Shown: in pieces, positions 30,682 through 44,205 of the stretch
How positions within the stretch are numbered: the first letter of the stretch is position 1
Layout of the letters: the number at the start of each line of letters is the position of its first letter
Source of the DNA: Spinacia oleracea
Lineage: Eukaryota; Streptophyta; Magnoliopsida; Caryophyllales; Amaranthaceae
Assembly: GCF_020520425.1 (NCBI RefSeq)
Contig: NC_079487.1
Span: forward strand, 48,243,219-48,307,218
Length of the DNA stretch: 64,000 bases
Direction: 5' to 3'
The notes under the pieces: generated by a model
Told to the model about the DNA's origin: nothing
Database searches by the model: none
What the model saw: the letters and a program-made list of their open reading frames with translations, nothing else
Translations under genes and position numbers: made by a program

Positions 30682-33600
30682 TCAACTTTCATTACCTTCT
30701 GCTGGTACTTCAGTCTTCTCGCCAATTGTAGCAGGTGTAGGAGCAACTTCAGCATTAAAGTGGTCAACCATGTTTTCATGTGGAGAATCAACACTGCTGG
30801 TAATACAGCCATTGTCTACTGAAACTGCCGAACCCATGTTAGGAGTATCAGTGCCAAAAGCATTTACAGCATGTTCTTGTTGGATCCTTGGCCCATTTAC
30901 AGCATGGCAGTGTGGGCAAATGTAGGTTACATACGGGAAATCTTCTTTACTTGCAAGCCCTAAACAAAAAAAACAGATAATTGAATACGTCTGTCTTTAT
31001 ATTCTGAAGAAAGGGTTTGTTAAAGAAATGTACATCAGCAGAAACCACTCACCATTATGCATACGGCAATTACCACATATAAGAGCATAACATTGGGTTG
31101 GATCCTCACCGACAAGTAATGCTGCAACTCGAGACAACCATCCACTATTATATGCAGTGGCTCCCTGACCTTGAAAATGATCAACAAAAACCTGTTGGTT
31201 ATGCTGGTCATATTCACTGCCCATTTGTGGGGATGTTTCAGCGGAATTCTGAATCATTGTGCCTCCTGGGCTAGATGCTCTTCCTTGTGGCTGTTTCCTA
31301 TTTCTAAGGCCACGAGATTGGACTAGTTCAACATCACTGCTTTTTCCAGCATCAACTTCAGACTCCTCATTAAGAGAGAGTTTCAATCCTGTGCCTTCAG
31401 TGTATTTAGATGCCAAGACTGCTGCTGCTGCTGCTTTAGCTGCGGGATCAGTGTCATACCGCTGCCATTGAAGAAAATTTGGGGTTGTTGAAAGAGTGAA
31501 ATGAACAGAAAACACAGGAAATAACAAGAGTCCATCATCAAATGGCAATACAACTTCATAAGTAATCTGCTCAGGATATTAATAGTTCTCTACTTCACCT
31601 CACTGTCCATTACCGTATCATAAATAACAAAGAAGATTCTGCAGTATAATTGACCACCTAAAAGACTTGTTAGTTCTAGCAGTTTTGCCTGCAAAATTCC
31701 GAACAAAAAACTTTACGTTCTCGATTTGCAATTTAAAACCATCAAACACTTGGCAATCCAGTAACGAGTACCATAGCGTCCATAAGTACACTCCTGATCT
31801 GCAGCAACACTTTGTTGCTGAATTAGAAAAAAAAATTACCGTTTCTGGTCGCACCCAAAATAAATAAATGTACTACCTTTTTCCTATTTTTTCAAAAGGT
31901 GAAGCGTCAGTTATTACCCATTCCATCAAGGCTTAAGCTAAAAATCTCCTTTCACTTAGGCTCCATTTGGTTGGACACAATGTTTTCAACTGAAAATGGT
32001 TTTCCATGGCAAACGTTTCCCAATGGAAAATGCAATGGAAAATTAACTTTCCTTTATTTAGTTCATGGAACGTTGTTCAAACTCGTTTTCATTGTGTCCC
32101 CTAGACAATTGTATCCAAAGCATACGAACCTCTCTTCCTCTCTCTCAACTCTCTAAGCGATCATCTATATTACCCCTACCCAACACCTTTTGATCACCAA
32201 TTCACTAGTACCACCATCATCTTAGCGTGAATTAACTGGTAAGCAAGCAGCCAAGAAGCTTTTATTCTCTGCTTTTGGTCTTTCCCATGCCCCTGTTATG
32301 TAGTATCAACAATGATACGATGTTAGGAAAAAAAGGGGAAACTCCACATCACTTCCCTGCCAAAGGCCACCAAGGAGTCACCGCATCAGCCGCCATCACC
32401 AAACCATGGCCCAAAATACGCCCCAAACCCCTCCACTAGTACTCAAATTAGAGCACCACAAAGCAAAATTAAGAATATTGTTTGTCGCTCATAGGTCGCC
32501 TTCTGCTGTTGTTATAGGCTTACTTAAAGAAGACTCCACATCATTAGGTCCCATGCATGCACGGATATTTTAAAATTATTATGTGACCATTTTTTATAAA
32601 ATATTTGAGTAACAAAAAATTGTTCAAAAATATAGTATGGAGTACAAATTTAAAGATATTGACAGATTATAATTATGATATATTTTATGATTTTACAAAT
32701 ATAATCTTTTGAGAAATAAAATTACAATTGAAATTTTTTATTGAAGATCAAATAATTAGGGAAGGAAATGTTTTTAGTCAATACTGAATATTTTCCATAA
32801 AAAATTATTGAACTGAATAAATGAATAAAAAAAAAAGTTTTGGCGTAAATTTTTTTCACCAAGAAGTTACACGTGTTATTTCTGGTGTCTGTTTTAGTAG
32901 AAAGTAATAGATGTGACTTGTTGCAGAGCTGAATTTCCCAGATTTACCTTTTTGAGAAAAGTTGGCAAAGTGTCTTCTCACAAACAAACAACCCTATTGA
33001 GGAGAAACTTTATGCTCCATGCATTGACTAGAATGATTTCAACATAATAGTGTAGTAATATAATCTCAACAGCTTTTCTAGCGTCCATGTCCACTACCAC
33101 CTGATCATCACCGTCATTTCCCCCTCGGCGACCATCCCTTCACTTTCCATCCCAACTCTCTTTCCTTCCTAAATCATCAATCGCTACCCTATCCCCACCT
33201 CAATTGTTTCCCTTTGGTTGTCGTGAAGCTGTATTTCCACCGCCACTATTTCCTATTGCTCAACCGAAAACAAAATGGAATGCACCATTGAGTCAAGAAG
33301 GTGCAAGTTCAAACATTTTATCTACAATCTACACGCTTTGCAAATTTCCAAGGGACCTACAATCATCTAATACTCCCTCCTTCCCTAATTGTTCGCCCCC
33401 ACGCCATTTTTTGCTTTGTTAATTTTTGGTTGTGTAAAATTTAGAAGAGACAAAAATGGTGAGACCATGTATTTTGCATGAGAGTAAAATTATGGCCCTC
33501 ACGGTCATTTTTAGTAGGAGGGAAATCTTTTTGGGACTGTCCAAAACAGAAAATGGGGCAAACAAAAAGGGACGGAGGGAGTATCACATTATCCCCAATC

Positions 33601-36600
33601 CACTTATAGTAACAATTCTGGCGAATCAGAGAGCATTGAAGGTTGAAAGAGATAATTGGACTCATTAAGCAACCTCCCAAATCAGAAACCCTTATATGTT
33701 TTAGACTTGAGCAGCGTTACCCCCACGAATCTCGAATCGGTTCGGCCTTATCGAACCGATTTCCCCGCACCCCATTTGCTGTGGTTAGCGAACTAAATCT
33801 CTGGTATTGTCGTGCCGAATCCAGAACCCTAGTTTTAGCTATTAAAGGCCAGGGAAGGCAAGAGGAAGAAAAAAATATGTTGGGAGTTTTTATTTGGGAA
33901 GGGAATACTTGTTATTTGAGTATGAGTATTAAAATAAAAAATCTTATAATATCTGATATTTTGAAATCTAAAAAAAACCAGGAAAACAAAGTTCCAACTT
34001 CTCTTGCGAACCTAAAACCACCCAACCCACGAATCGCGGACCCAAACTCGTAACGAAGCAAACCACGAATCAGGTAACCCTGTGCTTGACTCATGGTCCA
34101 CTCTCAAGGAACCCATGTCAACTAACAAGGAATCAGTCAAAGTCAACATTAGAACTCTACCCAAGAATCCTACCTGAATAAGCTGTTGTGTTAGGTAAAA
34201 ATTGGTCCTCTCTTTAAGTTCATCAATTTTCGATTGCCTCTCAGTCTGAAGTTTTTCCAAAGTTTTGTGATCTTTACGCTCACCTGCAATAAGAATCAAA
34301 ATATTGATGAAATTACCATTACAAGTTTAATTTGAAAGGTTACAACTCTTATACAAAGCATAAAAAGCAAAGAAGATACACCAGCAACACACAATACACA
34401 CCGTACTACACTCCAGATTACTATCTCAGTATTGGTTAACAAGATTACAAAATCTCTTCTATAGTTCTGCGTCACAGATGCAAACAAAATGTTTGGCAAT
34501 TAGCTTACTGAATTGGCATTAGCAATAATAAGCCCGTAGGTTATATGAGAAAGAAATAATTTTTTGGTAAGGTGTTTGTTAAACAAAAATGGTAATGCAT
34601 AATGTTGCTTGCTCGTATCCCATTTTGCAAAATTGCATTTTGGTCAACACTTCTAAATGCTAATCCAAAATGGTTCCACCAGATAACTAGGATAGCATTA
34701 TGATCAAAGGCCCAAAAATGATAAAATGCTATTAAGTATGTTATTTTCCATACATTGCCAACGCAAGACGTCAATAAAAGGTGACATACACATTTGGGGG
34801 CTAAATGTGTCATGGCTGAGCTAAGACTCACCTTGTTCATGTTCAACTCATTTAACTTGGTCAAACTCACGTTTGACCACACAATTTTTCCAATCTCAGT
34901 TCATTTAGAAATTAATATATTTCAGCCTGATCGGTTTATAAGAGAGTTGTTTTTATAATTCTTCAAATAAAACACATAAACAAAATTTATATAGTACTAA
35001 GTAATAATTTAATACTTGGATTTCCAAATAAATAAACAAACAAGAAGCATGCCATACCGAGTTCGGGTTGGGGGGAATGTAAATGGATAAAAAACAACTA
35101 GGACAGGGTTCGGTCGGGGGGGGGGGGGGGAATGTAAATAGCCTTGTATGCATAATCGTAAAGGGGGGTCAATTAGCTACCAGGAACAATCTAAGAAACA
35201 AAGCACACTATAACGATCTCTGAGGTTACCATCTCAATTGACCTAGTTGACACGTCATTTAATTATGTAAGACAAAATTTAAGTGACAGAGTGACGTGTA
35301 GGAAAAAGAAGAATCCCCCTGTTCGCAACAGAAACAACAGCCTTCCAGTTTCTTGAAGATGGAAAGCCAAGTTCACGCAGAACAAAAAGAAAAGGCGACG
35401 GAAAGGCAATAATGCACTTACTAGCTAGAAAATATAGTTTGATAGAGCCAACCTACAAACAACATGACAATTAGCCTTGAAAATTACTAATTTTCTTCAC
35501 CAGCACTGATGGCAAGCTTCAAATTCATCAGCAATAATTCATATCATTGATACAATCAGTCTACCTTATTCTGATACCCAGAGAGCTAAAACCTACAGAC
35601 TTGCCAAGAAAACAGAACAAAAAGGGAAACATGTTTACTCATATATGTGCACGTATAACACTTGAGGCGAGTTTGGTTTCAGGGGGCTCAAGCTAACCTT
35701 AAAAACCTTGCCTCTTCCAACTATGTGGTTGCTGATGAGCGAGAAGCATCACCATATTTGGTGCCCCAATTTATGATAATTGAAGGACTAAAATTGAATA
35801 TTGACCCAAATGAAGCTCTTTGTCTCATATATATGTTCCTACTTTCTATTTTAAGATTTTCCTTTGATTTAATTTACAAGAAATTTATGTTTTATTTAAC
35901 CCACAAGGCCCTTCGTTTAACTTGAACATAAAACAAAAAGAATCAATATATTTTAATAACTATACAAGACAATTTTTGTCACATAACTTTTTTCAAAACT
36001 TTTTTATTGCCATGTTGATTTGATAGTTATGTGGGATAGAAGGTGTCATATGCAAAATCAACAAGAGGCATACGGAAACATTTAACAAAAAAGTAAAAAA
36101 TCTTGCTGCAATAAAGCTTCATTCTGCAACGAATACGAGTGAAAAGAAATCAGCAGAAGTCTCCCACTCCCCCCGCTAAATTGAGCAACTCCAAGAAAAC
36201 TGTTAAACAACAAGTTTCATGGAGAGGGACACACACTAAAAGAAATACTACGCATAATCTTGAACTCGTTAAATGGATACAGAACACAAATGCGTTCAAA
36301 ACAAGTCCTCAATATCCAAATCAAAAAGGAGAAAGCAATGAGGGAAGAAGTCATCCTAGAGACCTAGACTTAGATGAGACATTCACAAATCCAATTAATG
36401 CCTAAAAAAATAACCCACTACTATAAGGATAAAAAAGTTATATTAATCAACAAAAGAAAGTGTAGAGCAAGAAGACAAGCTAATACAGATTTATCTATTT
36501 CCTTTGAATCTCCCCAAATGAATCATCCTTTAAACCCCCTGCTGCCTTCACCCACAAAGATGCTAAAAAATCACTTTGTCCCATAACAAATTACTTAGAC

Positions 36601-38742
36601 TTAGACAGAGGCTCCAGAAAAATTCGCCATCTCGACATTTCTCCACAACATATTTTTCTACTTGCACTTCCAAAACCCCACATTCTGAATTTGCAACGAT
36701 CTATAATATTCACAGGACAAACCCACTGCATTAATCACAACCTTCAGAAACGAAGCTTTCTAAAAAGAACTATTACATGTACACTACGTCACAAACAAGA
36801 GTCGCATAGTGCAATCACAGTGTAGTTATTTGTGTTGAATATAAAATGGTACATTTAGAATTCAGGTAGTGCAACAGAACTGTGTTTGATTTAGTTGCTT
36901 GGCTTTGTACAGTGCACTTTTGCAAAACCATAATATACATATACCCTGGAAAAAGTAAAATTTAATTCTTACTAGAAGTTATCCAGGAATTCCAAGTAAA
37001 ACAGTTTTTTAGCACAATTGTGTTCACAAACACAGTTGGACAGTTTCACTTCAAATAGCTGGATTGGCGCCTTGATAAGCAAAACAACAAAATAAATCTA
37101 TGTTTTACACAACTTGAAATATTTTCGAGTAGGCGTCTTCTTATAAAATGAGCCTCCGGTAAGGCTTGGTCACCCAATTGTCCACATATCTTGTATTATC
37201 TCATTTCAATTATAAAAAAAGTGTGGTTATATATCCTAGCATTTTTTGTTTGTGGCTTTTTTTTAGGCTGGATGAAGAAGAAGATGATGATAATATAAGC
37301 AGTATGGAATATAATACAGAGTGATAATAAAGAAAAGAAGTTAGGCTTCTTGTGCGGACCGTTTTTGCGGTGGTTGTCAAAATCATCGGCTAAAATGACC
37401 AAAGGTGAAGATGGCCGTCAAGGAAGAGGGGCAGGGGAAACTTCCACAGCCTCACTTTGCCTCATTCTTATGAAACCCTTGTTTTGTGGCTTCTTAAAGT
37501 GTTAAAACTAAGACCGTTAAAGTTATTGTCATATGGTGGAAGACAATAATCACTTCAGTCTTGGATACTACAGAGTGAATAAGTAGTCCAGGCGTCCAGC
37601 CATGTCACAAAAGTTTTATGTAAGGGGGATCTACTGTCCGCAAAATCATATATCAGTCTATATTCAATAAAGTACCATAAGGGCCTGAGGGCAGGGGGGA
37701 AATCAGACTATCACATTGACCAACATTAAAACCCTGCTTCCAGGGTTTAATCAGATGAAAGAGCACTGTAACAAAATACGGATCCCCGTTTTGGCAATCA
37801 AGGCAACTAGATTCAATCTTTTGATGAATAAAAACGAGACACAAGGTCCTCCTCTAGCTACCGAATAATGAAACTTACGCATGGCTACGAGGCTTGATAT
37901 TCCTGAATATATGATAGTGGATAAAGCAGGCAAAAGAAACATTGGCAAAACCCGAAAAGCTCGAATCTTCCAGTTCTCTGCAATCCTTGCTGTCATGATA
38001 GCATAACCCACAGCAACAAGCTGAAACAAAACAACACCACAATAACAATCAAATGATCAATCTACACGATGCTAAGACTAACCATGAACAATAATACTTA
38101 AAAAAATAGACAATTATATGGCATCAATGCATCATAACAGTAGGCATATCATATCTCTCAACCTTAGCTCTTCAGTCTTCACATCAATGCAAACATTAGT
38201 TTTATATTCTCCACTCTAGCAAAGCTTAGGAATGATGCGATTTCAAGTGTCAACTACAAATGACACAGAACCAACCCCAAAAACCAATCAATTACGCAGT
38301 TATTGTTGGACACAGACAAACAATAACCAATATCTGAAGCATTGAAACGTGAATAACCACACATAAATCAACAAAAAAGTAAGTTTCCTAAACATGATCA
38401 TACAAAAACATGCCCAAAACACAATTTAATATGCCCCAAATAAATTCTCACCTCCAAAAGTATAGCAAACAGAATAATATTCCGCTTCGCACTTCCCCAA
38501 CTCTGTGCTCTCCTCCTCATTCTATTGATAACAATCTTTTCCTCCTTAGAAATTCGCTCCAGTCTCTGCTCGAAATTGTTGTTTCGAGACCCGAATAACC
38601 CATTCCATAACCAAGCGAAAAACCCCTTCTTCTTTGAACCTTCCTTTGATTTCTTCTCATCTTTGGGTTTTTCTTCACCGGCAGCAACAATAGCTGATTT
38701 CTCACCAACAGTTTCTACATTCTTATCAGTTTCCCCAGCCAT
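30682..38742 (-). CDS. LNP: Lunapark-type ER three-way-junction protein (five exons)
   Basis: Coding exons on the minus strand are 38742-38452, 38020-37879, 34283-34174, 31461-31053 and 30959-30682. All four introns are GT-AG and the total is 1,230 bases, 409 codons plus TGA, with no break. Lunapark proteins stabilise three-way junctions of the ER network. The N-terminus is charged and Lys/Glu-rich. KKKGFFAWLWNGLFGS and a coiled-coil region (about 56-82) follow. Two membrane segments lie at about 88-107 and 120-141, with the second coiled coil KTLEKLQTERQSKIDELKER after them. A conserved Lunapark zinc finger has Cys310, Cys313, Cys332 and Cys335 (CGNC and CPHC), and the tail is acidic. Arabidopsis has LNP1 and LNP2; I cannot tell which is closer. 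Two introns are long (3.6 and 2.7 kb). A 5' UTR intron (38896-38753) precedes the ATG. Confidence 0.93.
31462..34173 (-). other. Lunapark intron 3 with MITE insertions
   Basis: A 2.7-kb intron. It holds the Stowaway-like MITE at 33373-33581 and AT-rich sequence. Near 31960 lies GGCTCCATTTGGTTGGACAC, the kind of end seen on hAT-like MITEs, with a weak opposite end ACAAACAAACAACCCTAT near 32980. Open frames inside have no domain. Confidence 0.6.
33373..33581. mobile_element. Stowaway-like MITE, 209 bp
   Basis: Left end CTCCCTCCTTCCCTAATTG, right end AAAAAGGGACGGAGGGAG, with the TA duplication at 33371-33372 and 33582-33583. It lies in an intron of the Lunapark gene. The inverted ends run on for about 25 bases (GTTCGCCCC and GGGGCAAAC). 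Confidence 0.85.
34284..37878 (-). other. Lunapark intron 2
   Basis: A 3.6-kb AT-rich intron with no supportable gene. A run of 14 G lies near 35110, within a degenerate local duplication (TTCGGGTTGGGGGGAATGTA and TTCGGTCGGG...GAATGTA). Confidence 0.6.
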
Positions 38743-39330
38743 TTCTCAGCAGCTAAATCACACATCAATCAACCCCAAATTCAAATTAAAACTAAAAAAA
38801 AAATATACACAGAAATTAATGACATACAAATATCAACCCGGTTATAAATCGACTCTAAACTAGATCGGAGAATTTTTTTTCTTTGAGAAAAATCACCTGA
38901 GAAGATGAACTATTCGAAATTTAATAAAAACAATTAAGAGAGACTTCGATCAGCGGAGGAGAGAGAAATCGCGATCTATCTTAAAAAGCAGCGCCAAAAC
39001 AAATTCAGGCACTTTGAAAATCACGAACACCAATATACAGAAACTCGCGAAAATGAGGAGAAGCACTAATAACTGTCGTTTGTAAGATTAGACAGAAAGC
39101 ATGGATAAAAGTGAAGAGCAGACAACAATGGCGGATGAGAAGAGAGAAGGAAATCGGAGAAGAAGAGAGGGTTAAGGGTGGAAGTAGGAAGTAGGAAAGC
39201 GACACCGTTCGGGTAAACGGACGCCGAAATAGCAGGCAAGGTATCGGAAATAGGGAAGGAAAATGAATGTTGGAAAAAGGTAAATGGCAGGGCAGTCTTG
39301 AACATCTTAGAGACCGTGACATGTGCTAAG
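38743..39330 (-). promoter_or_regulatory. Lunapark 5' UTR, leader intron and promoter region
   Basis: Reading on the minus strand, a leader exon ends CTTCTCAG at 38897. A GT-AG leader intron runs to 38753, and the ATG context is GAGAAATGGC. Upstream (38.9-39.3 kb) is a moderately GC-rich segment expected to hold the promoter. I see no clear TATA box. Confidence 0.5.
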
Positions 39331-39652
39331 ATTTTGTTCTATTGTACTTATTTTGGCTGAACTTATATTATTTGAATTTATTTGAAGTTAACTGAACTTA
39401 TATTATCTGAATTTATCTAAATTTAATTGAATTTATCTGAATTTAACTGAATTTATTTAAAATTATTTTATCTGAAAAAACTTATTTTATCTGAAATAAA
39501 CTTATTTGTGTGTGAACATGTCTGAAAAAAACTTATTTTTTGTGAACTTATATTATCTGAACTTATCTGAACTTAACTGAACTTAACTGAACTTATCTGA
39601 ATTTATTTTGTCTGAAATAAGTCAAAATAAGTCGAACAGAAGAGGGCCTAAG
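39331..39652. mobile_element. hAT-like MITE rich in CTGAACTTAT units
   Basis: The two ends are inverted (left GTTCTATTGTACTTATTTTG; right, on the other strand, CTGTTCGACTTATTTTG). The inside is mostly a degenerate repeat of CTGAACTTAT and CTGAATTTAT. No coding capacity. Confidence 0.55.
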
Positions 39653-39686
39653 TGTATGAAAATAAAAATCCATACATATTAATCAT

Positions 39687-39947
39687 AATTCCTTCATTCT
39701 TATTTACATGACACAATTGGGTTTTAGACAGTATCCACACAAGCTCATTTGACTTCTTTTTGTGATCTATACTTAAGAAAAAACATAGTCGTGTGGGGTC
39801 TTGTTAGATTCGTCTCAATAAATATTATTTAAATATCAACTTTTTATAATTTTTTCTTATCCATAATTGAAGATATTAATGTTTGAAATCGTGCATTGGC
39901 AAACATGACTAAGTAATTGTGTCAAATAAATAAGAACAAAGGAAGTA
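39687..39947. mobile_element. Degenerate Stowaway-like MITE
   Basis: Left TTCCTTCATTCTTATTTAC with GACACAATT inside it, right AATTGTGTCA and ATAAGAACAAAGGAAGTA. These inverted ends are about 260 bases apart, with TA at or near each end. Confidence 0.6.
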
Positions 39948-39993
39948 TATATCTACTTCGTAAAATATCTAAGATAATACAATTACTGAATGC

Positions 39994-40055
39994 TACACCG
40001 AGAGTACCGGCCAAATGGTACTTCCGAAGCAAAACGCAGCAATTTCACAACAAAA
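39994..40055. repeat. Left terminal inverted repeat of the Ulp1 element
   Basis: Starts TACACCGAGAGTACC and contains the palindrome AGTACC-GGCCAAAT-GGTACT. Matches the right end at 58320-58379 in inverted orientation. Confidence 0.55.
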
Positions 40056-43000
40056 CGCGCGTGAAATTAAAACGTTGGGTAACGTAAAATAGCATGTGAA
40101 ACGACGAAGGTAATATACCAATTTACAGTAACATACGAAATGAAAAAAATAACAAAGAATATCTGCCCAAATTAGAACTATAAATAGGCTTTAAATGAAC
40201 CAAAAAAACAGTGACGCTTCATTTTCTCTCGAAACTTTCTCTCTCCACTTTCTCTCTGAAACCGCCATTTGTTCAACATTTTCAGATTTCTCTCTCCACT
40301 TTCTCACTCCACAACTGCTGCAAACCGCCATTTTTGAAGTAAAATGGCAGAAAAGGAGTCTGAAGAACATGCAAAAAATAAGGAAACCAAAATTACAGAG
40401 TAAGTAACACTTACCTCTTCAGATTAATTACATTCACAATTTTGATTTTTTTCAATTATAAACCCTATTTTTTTGCAGTGATGAAGAATTTAATGAAAAT
40501 GAGACAATTGCGAACTTGCTAAATTCGATCAACAAATCAATCAGAACAACAAATAAGTAAGTTACTTTACATTTCGTTTTCCGTTAATTATATGCTAATT
40601 AGATATCATAATTTCTTATTTTTTGTAATTTTGATAATAATTAGGGTTTTGTGTCTTGCTATTTAATACAGTGAAACTGAAGAAGAGGAAAACGGAAATC
40701 AGAAAAACTCAAGTTTTAAGAGCAATGAGACGAAGAAAGGTAATTGTTCTCCTAATCCTAAATCATCGAAATGCATATGAAAATGCTGGTGTTATTTATG
40801 TAATTTACGATGTTATTTGTGTTGAAAGGTATGTTATTTATGTAGTTTTTATGTTACAGTTCATGTTATTTAAATCATTGCCTATGTTATTTTATGTTTT
40901 ATGTAAAACAGATATTCATGTTTAAGGATTCATGCTTAATTAGTGTTACCTATCTCTGTATCTATGTTGTTTATGTTCATGTGTATGTTATTTATTTTAC
41001 ACTATGTGTTATCTAATGTTACTTAGTATTTTAAATATGTTATTTAAGTTAAAACCGGTGTTACATCTGTTTTACTGTATGTTATTTCCATTAGACTGAT
41101 TGTTATTTAAAACATGGCTTATGTTATGTAATATTTTATGTAAAACAGATATTCATGTTTTACCAATCTCTGTATCTATGTTATTTTGTTAATGTAAATG
41201 TTATTTATTTTACATAATATTAGATATATAACATGATATTTATATATTTGTAGAGAATCTGGAAAAAAAATGCAAAAGAAGAGAGTTTCTGTCAAAGTTT
41301 CAAAAGAGGTGGCTGCAGAAAAACGAAAGAAAAAGAAACTTGATGAGCTTGTTCCTATTATCGAATCAAAACCGATAGTTGCAGTGACAAAAGAAATGTC
41401 TGGGAAGAAAAATGTATTGGTTAAACCAAAAACTGAAACATAAATTCCAACCAAGAAAAGGAAGGCCGGAGAAAAGTCAATAAAAGAAAGAGGGGAAGAT
41501 GTTGATAACAAGAGAGAACAGAAAAAATAAAAAGGAAAGGAAGTGGTAATCAGTTCAGAGAAACAAATGAAATCAGAAGGTGCAATTGAAGATAACCCCC
41601 ATTACAATTGATTGAACTCTTCCAAAAATTGATGGGAAGAGAAGACCCGGTTAAACTGAAGAGAAAAGAGAAGCTGGTGATGATGAGGAGGAAGTAATAC
41701 CATCATCTGGGATGGTGATAGATGCTGAAGAGAAGTTGGTTGCGATTCGAGAAATGGGTTTTGGCCAATTTCTTGATCTAAGTGTTCCGCGTCACAAAAC
41801 ACAATTTGCTACAGAGATAGTTCGAAGGTATAATGTTCTTTTCATTTAGATTCATAATATTATGTATAATGAAATGTGTTATTTGTTTTAATTAATATTT
41901 TAAATATGTTATTTAGTTTAAACCTGTGTTATTTATGTTATCCTAAATGTTACTTATTTTAAAGTGCATGTTATTTGTGTTACACGGGATGTTATTTATG
42001 TTACAGTGCATGTTATTTATTTTATAGTGCATGTTATTTATTTTATAGTGCATGTTATTTATTTTTCAGTGCTTGTTATTTATTTTACACCTTATGTTAT
42101 TTTTGTTTGTATTAATGTTATTTTAATATTTGCATAATAGGTTTAACTATAAAAATGTGCACTTGAGCTGGAAGGTAATGACATCTTTAAGGTGGAAGTT
42201 GAAGATGTGCATAGAGTCTATGGCTTCCGTGTTGAAGGACAGATATACATTGTTGTAGATGACTTGCACATAAATGATGAAGAAGAGAGGACAAAGTGGG
42301 AGAAATTCCAAGAAGGTTGGAGAAGTTATTTGGGCCTTATATATGCAAGTCCATGGAACAAAGAACTGAATGAGAAGTTGGTGGAGGCACCACTGAGCTA
42401 CTACTGGAAAATCAGTTTTATATGTGCTCTTGTCAATGCATGTGTAAAGTCAAATCAAAACAACCAGGTATGTTATTATTGTAAAAGACAACGTTTGAAA
42501 TTTAACTTCACATGCTACTTATTATTAAAATAACTGACTTACACATAAAAACTATCAGGTCAACTACAATTTTTTATATAGTTGCATAAATCTGGAAAAT
42601 GTTACAAAGCTGAGATGGTCAGAGTTCGTTTTATCAAGTCTAGTTTCTGCTACGAATGAATGGAAAAATTCAAAAAGTGAAAAGAAGTATTTCACTGGAC
42701 CACTCCCATTTCTAATGGTAATAATATTAAATTTTAGTTATGTTATTTTAATAAACAAGTTGTGTTATTTTAATAATATCTCTTATTTTTCAGATTTGCT
42801 ATTTCGATAGAGTTGAAAGGCAAAGGATAAAGCACCTAAGGATTTCCCCTCTAATATCAGTTTGGGATGAGAAAAGAATAAGTGTAAGGACAGAAATGGA
42901 GATTGCTGAAGGTTTTGGAATCGGGAATATCTTGAAGAGGATACATGGCCCAAAACATAAGAAAGATCATGTCCTGAAACCGCGACCGAAGCCCACAAAG

Positions 43001-44033
43001 CCAGGAAGTGACTCTGATGAAAATGATGCGCCGCGAGCTGAAGTTGAGGTATGAAAATGAAAATAAAGTGCATATTATTTTTTTACAATGCATTTTTATT
43101 TTAATTGGTATTTTAATTATTATGTAATTCCAACCTGTGTTATTTCTGTTATACTGGATGTTACTTATTTTACAGGGCATGTTATTTTCTTTTACAGTGC
43201 ATGTTATTTATTTTACACTGCATGTTAACTTGCAAATAAAATATGTCATTCTAGTTAAAATCAGTGTTACATATGCTATATTGTATATTGTTCCTATTTC
43301 ACTATATGTTATTTAAACCATTCCTTACGTAGTTAAAACCTGTGTTATTTCTGTTATGCTGAATGTTACTTATTTTACAGTGCATGTTATTTATTTTACC
43401 TTTTATGTTATTTATTTTACACTGCATGTTACTTGGTATTCTAAATATGCTATTCTAGCTAATCTGTGTTACATATGCTATGTTGTATGTTGTTCTTATT
43501 TCAATATATATTATTTAAACCATTATATTTGTTGTTTAAACCAGATATTCCTTCAGAAGTTTTCAAGACTTACAAAAACACTTGCGCATAATGTGGCTCA
43601 AATGACTGTAATGGTAGTGGTCGCAAATAAAAATCTTCCTGGAAGCTCCTTAGGAGATCAACTGCATGCCATTATCGACTTGATAGTGACAAAAGGAAAG
43701 AGCATAGAGAAGGAGAAAATGATTGAAGAGGCAACAAGTAAAGATGCTGAAACTGATGTTGGAGGTAGCTCATACTTGAGTTAGACCAAAGATCCATTTG
43801 AGACACAGAGCTACTTGGCTGATGTTGATTCCCTTCTCAAAGAACCGTTCGAGAAGGTGAAAAATAGGAAAAGACCCCACAACATTTCAGCATCTTCGAG
43901 CAAGAGACGTTACCTGTCACACCAACTCACGACTTAAAAGGAAAAGAGAAAGTTGACTAGGGCACGAAGAGAAGCCCTGAGAAGGTGGAGATAGTTAGTA
44001 ATATGTTAAAAACACCCTAGATAATCACTAGTA

Positions 44034-44205
44034 GAAAAAACCTCAAGTGATTTGAATCAAGTGCTTGGGTTTTGTCATTAACCCAAGCACTTAATTGCAC
44101 ATTTTACAAGTGCTTGGGTTTTACTATTTACCCCAAGCACTTAATTGCACATTTTACAAGTGCTTGGGTTTTTATATTTACCCCAAGCACTTGGACCTTC
44201 TTCTT
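44034..44205. repeat. CACTA subterminal repeats, left
   Basis: Three inverted pairs of AAGTGCTTGGGTTTT and ACCCAAGCACTT, separated by the phrase AATTGCACATTTTAC. These are the kind of sites bound by CACTA transposases. Confidence 0.85.

Noticed and set aside
38398..38742. 114-residue stand-alone protein at the start of the Lunapark gene
   Set aside because: It is exon 1 read through into the intron; the GT donor at 38451 and the continuing protein in exon 2 show the true structure.
42857..43180. Reverse-strand frame of 107 codons inside the Ulp1 region
   Set aside because: It is antisense to a well-supported Ulp1 exon and has no domain.
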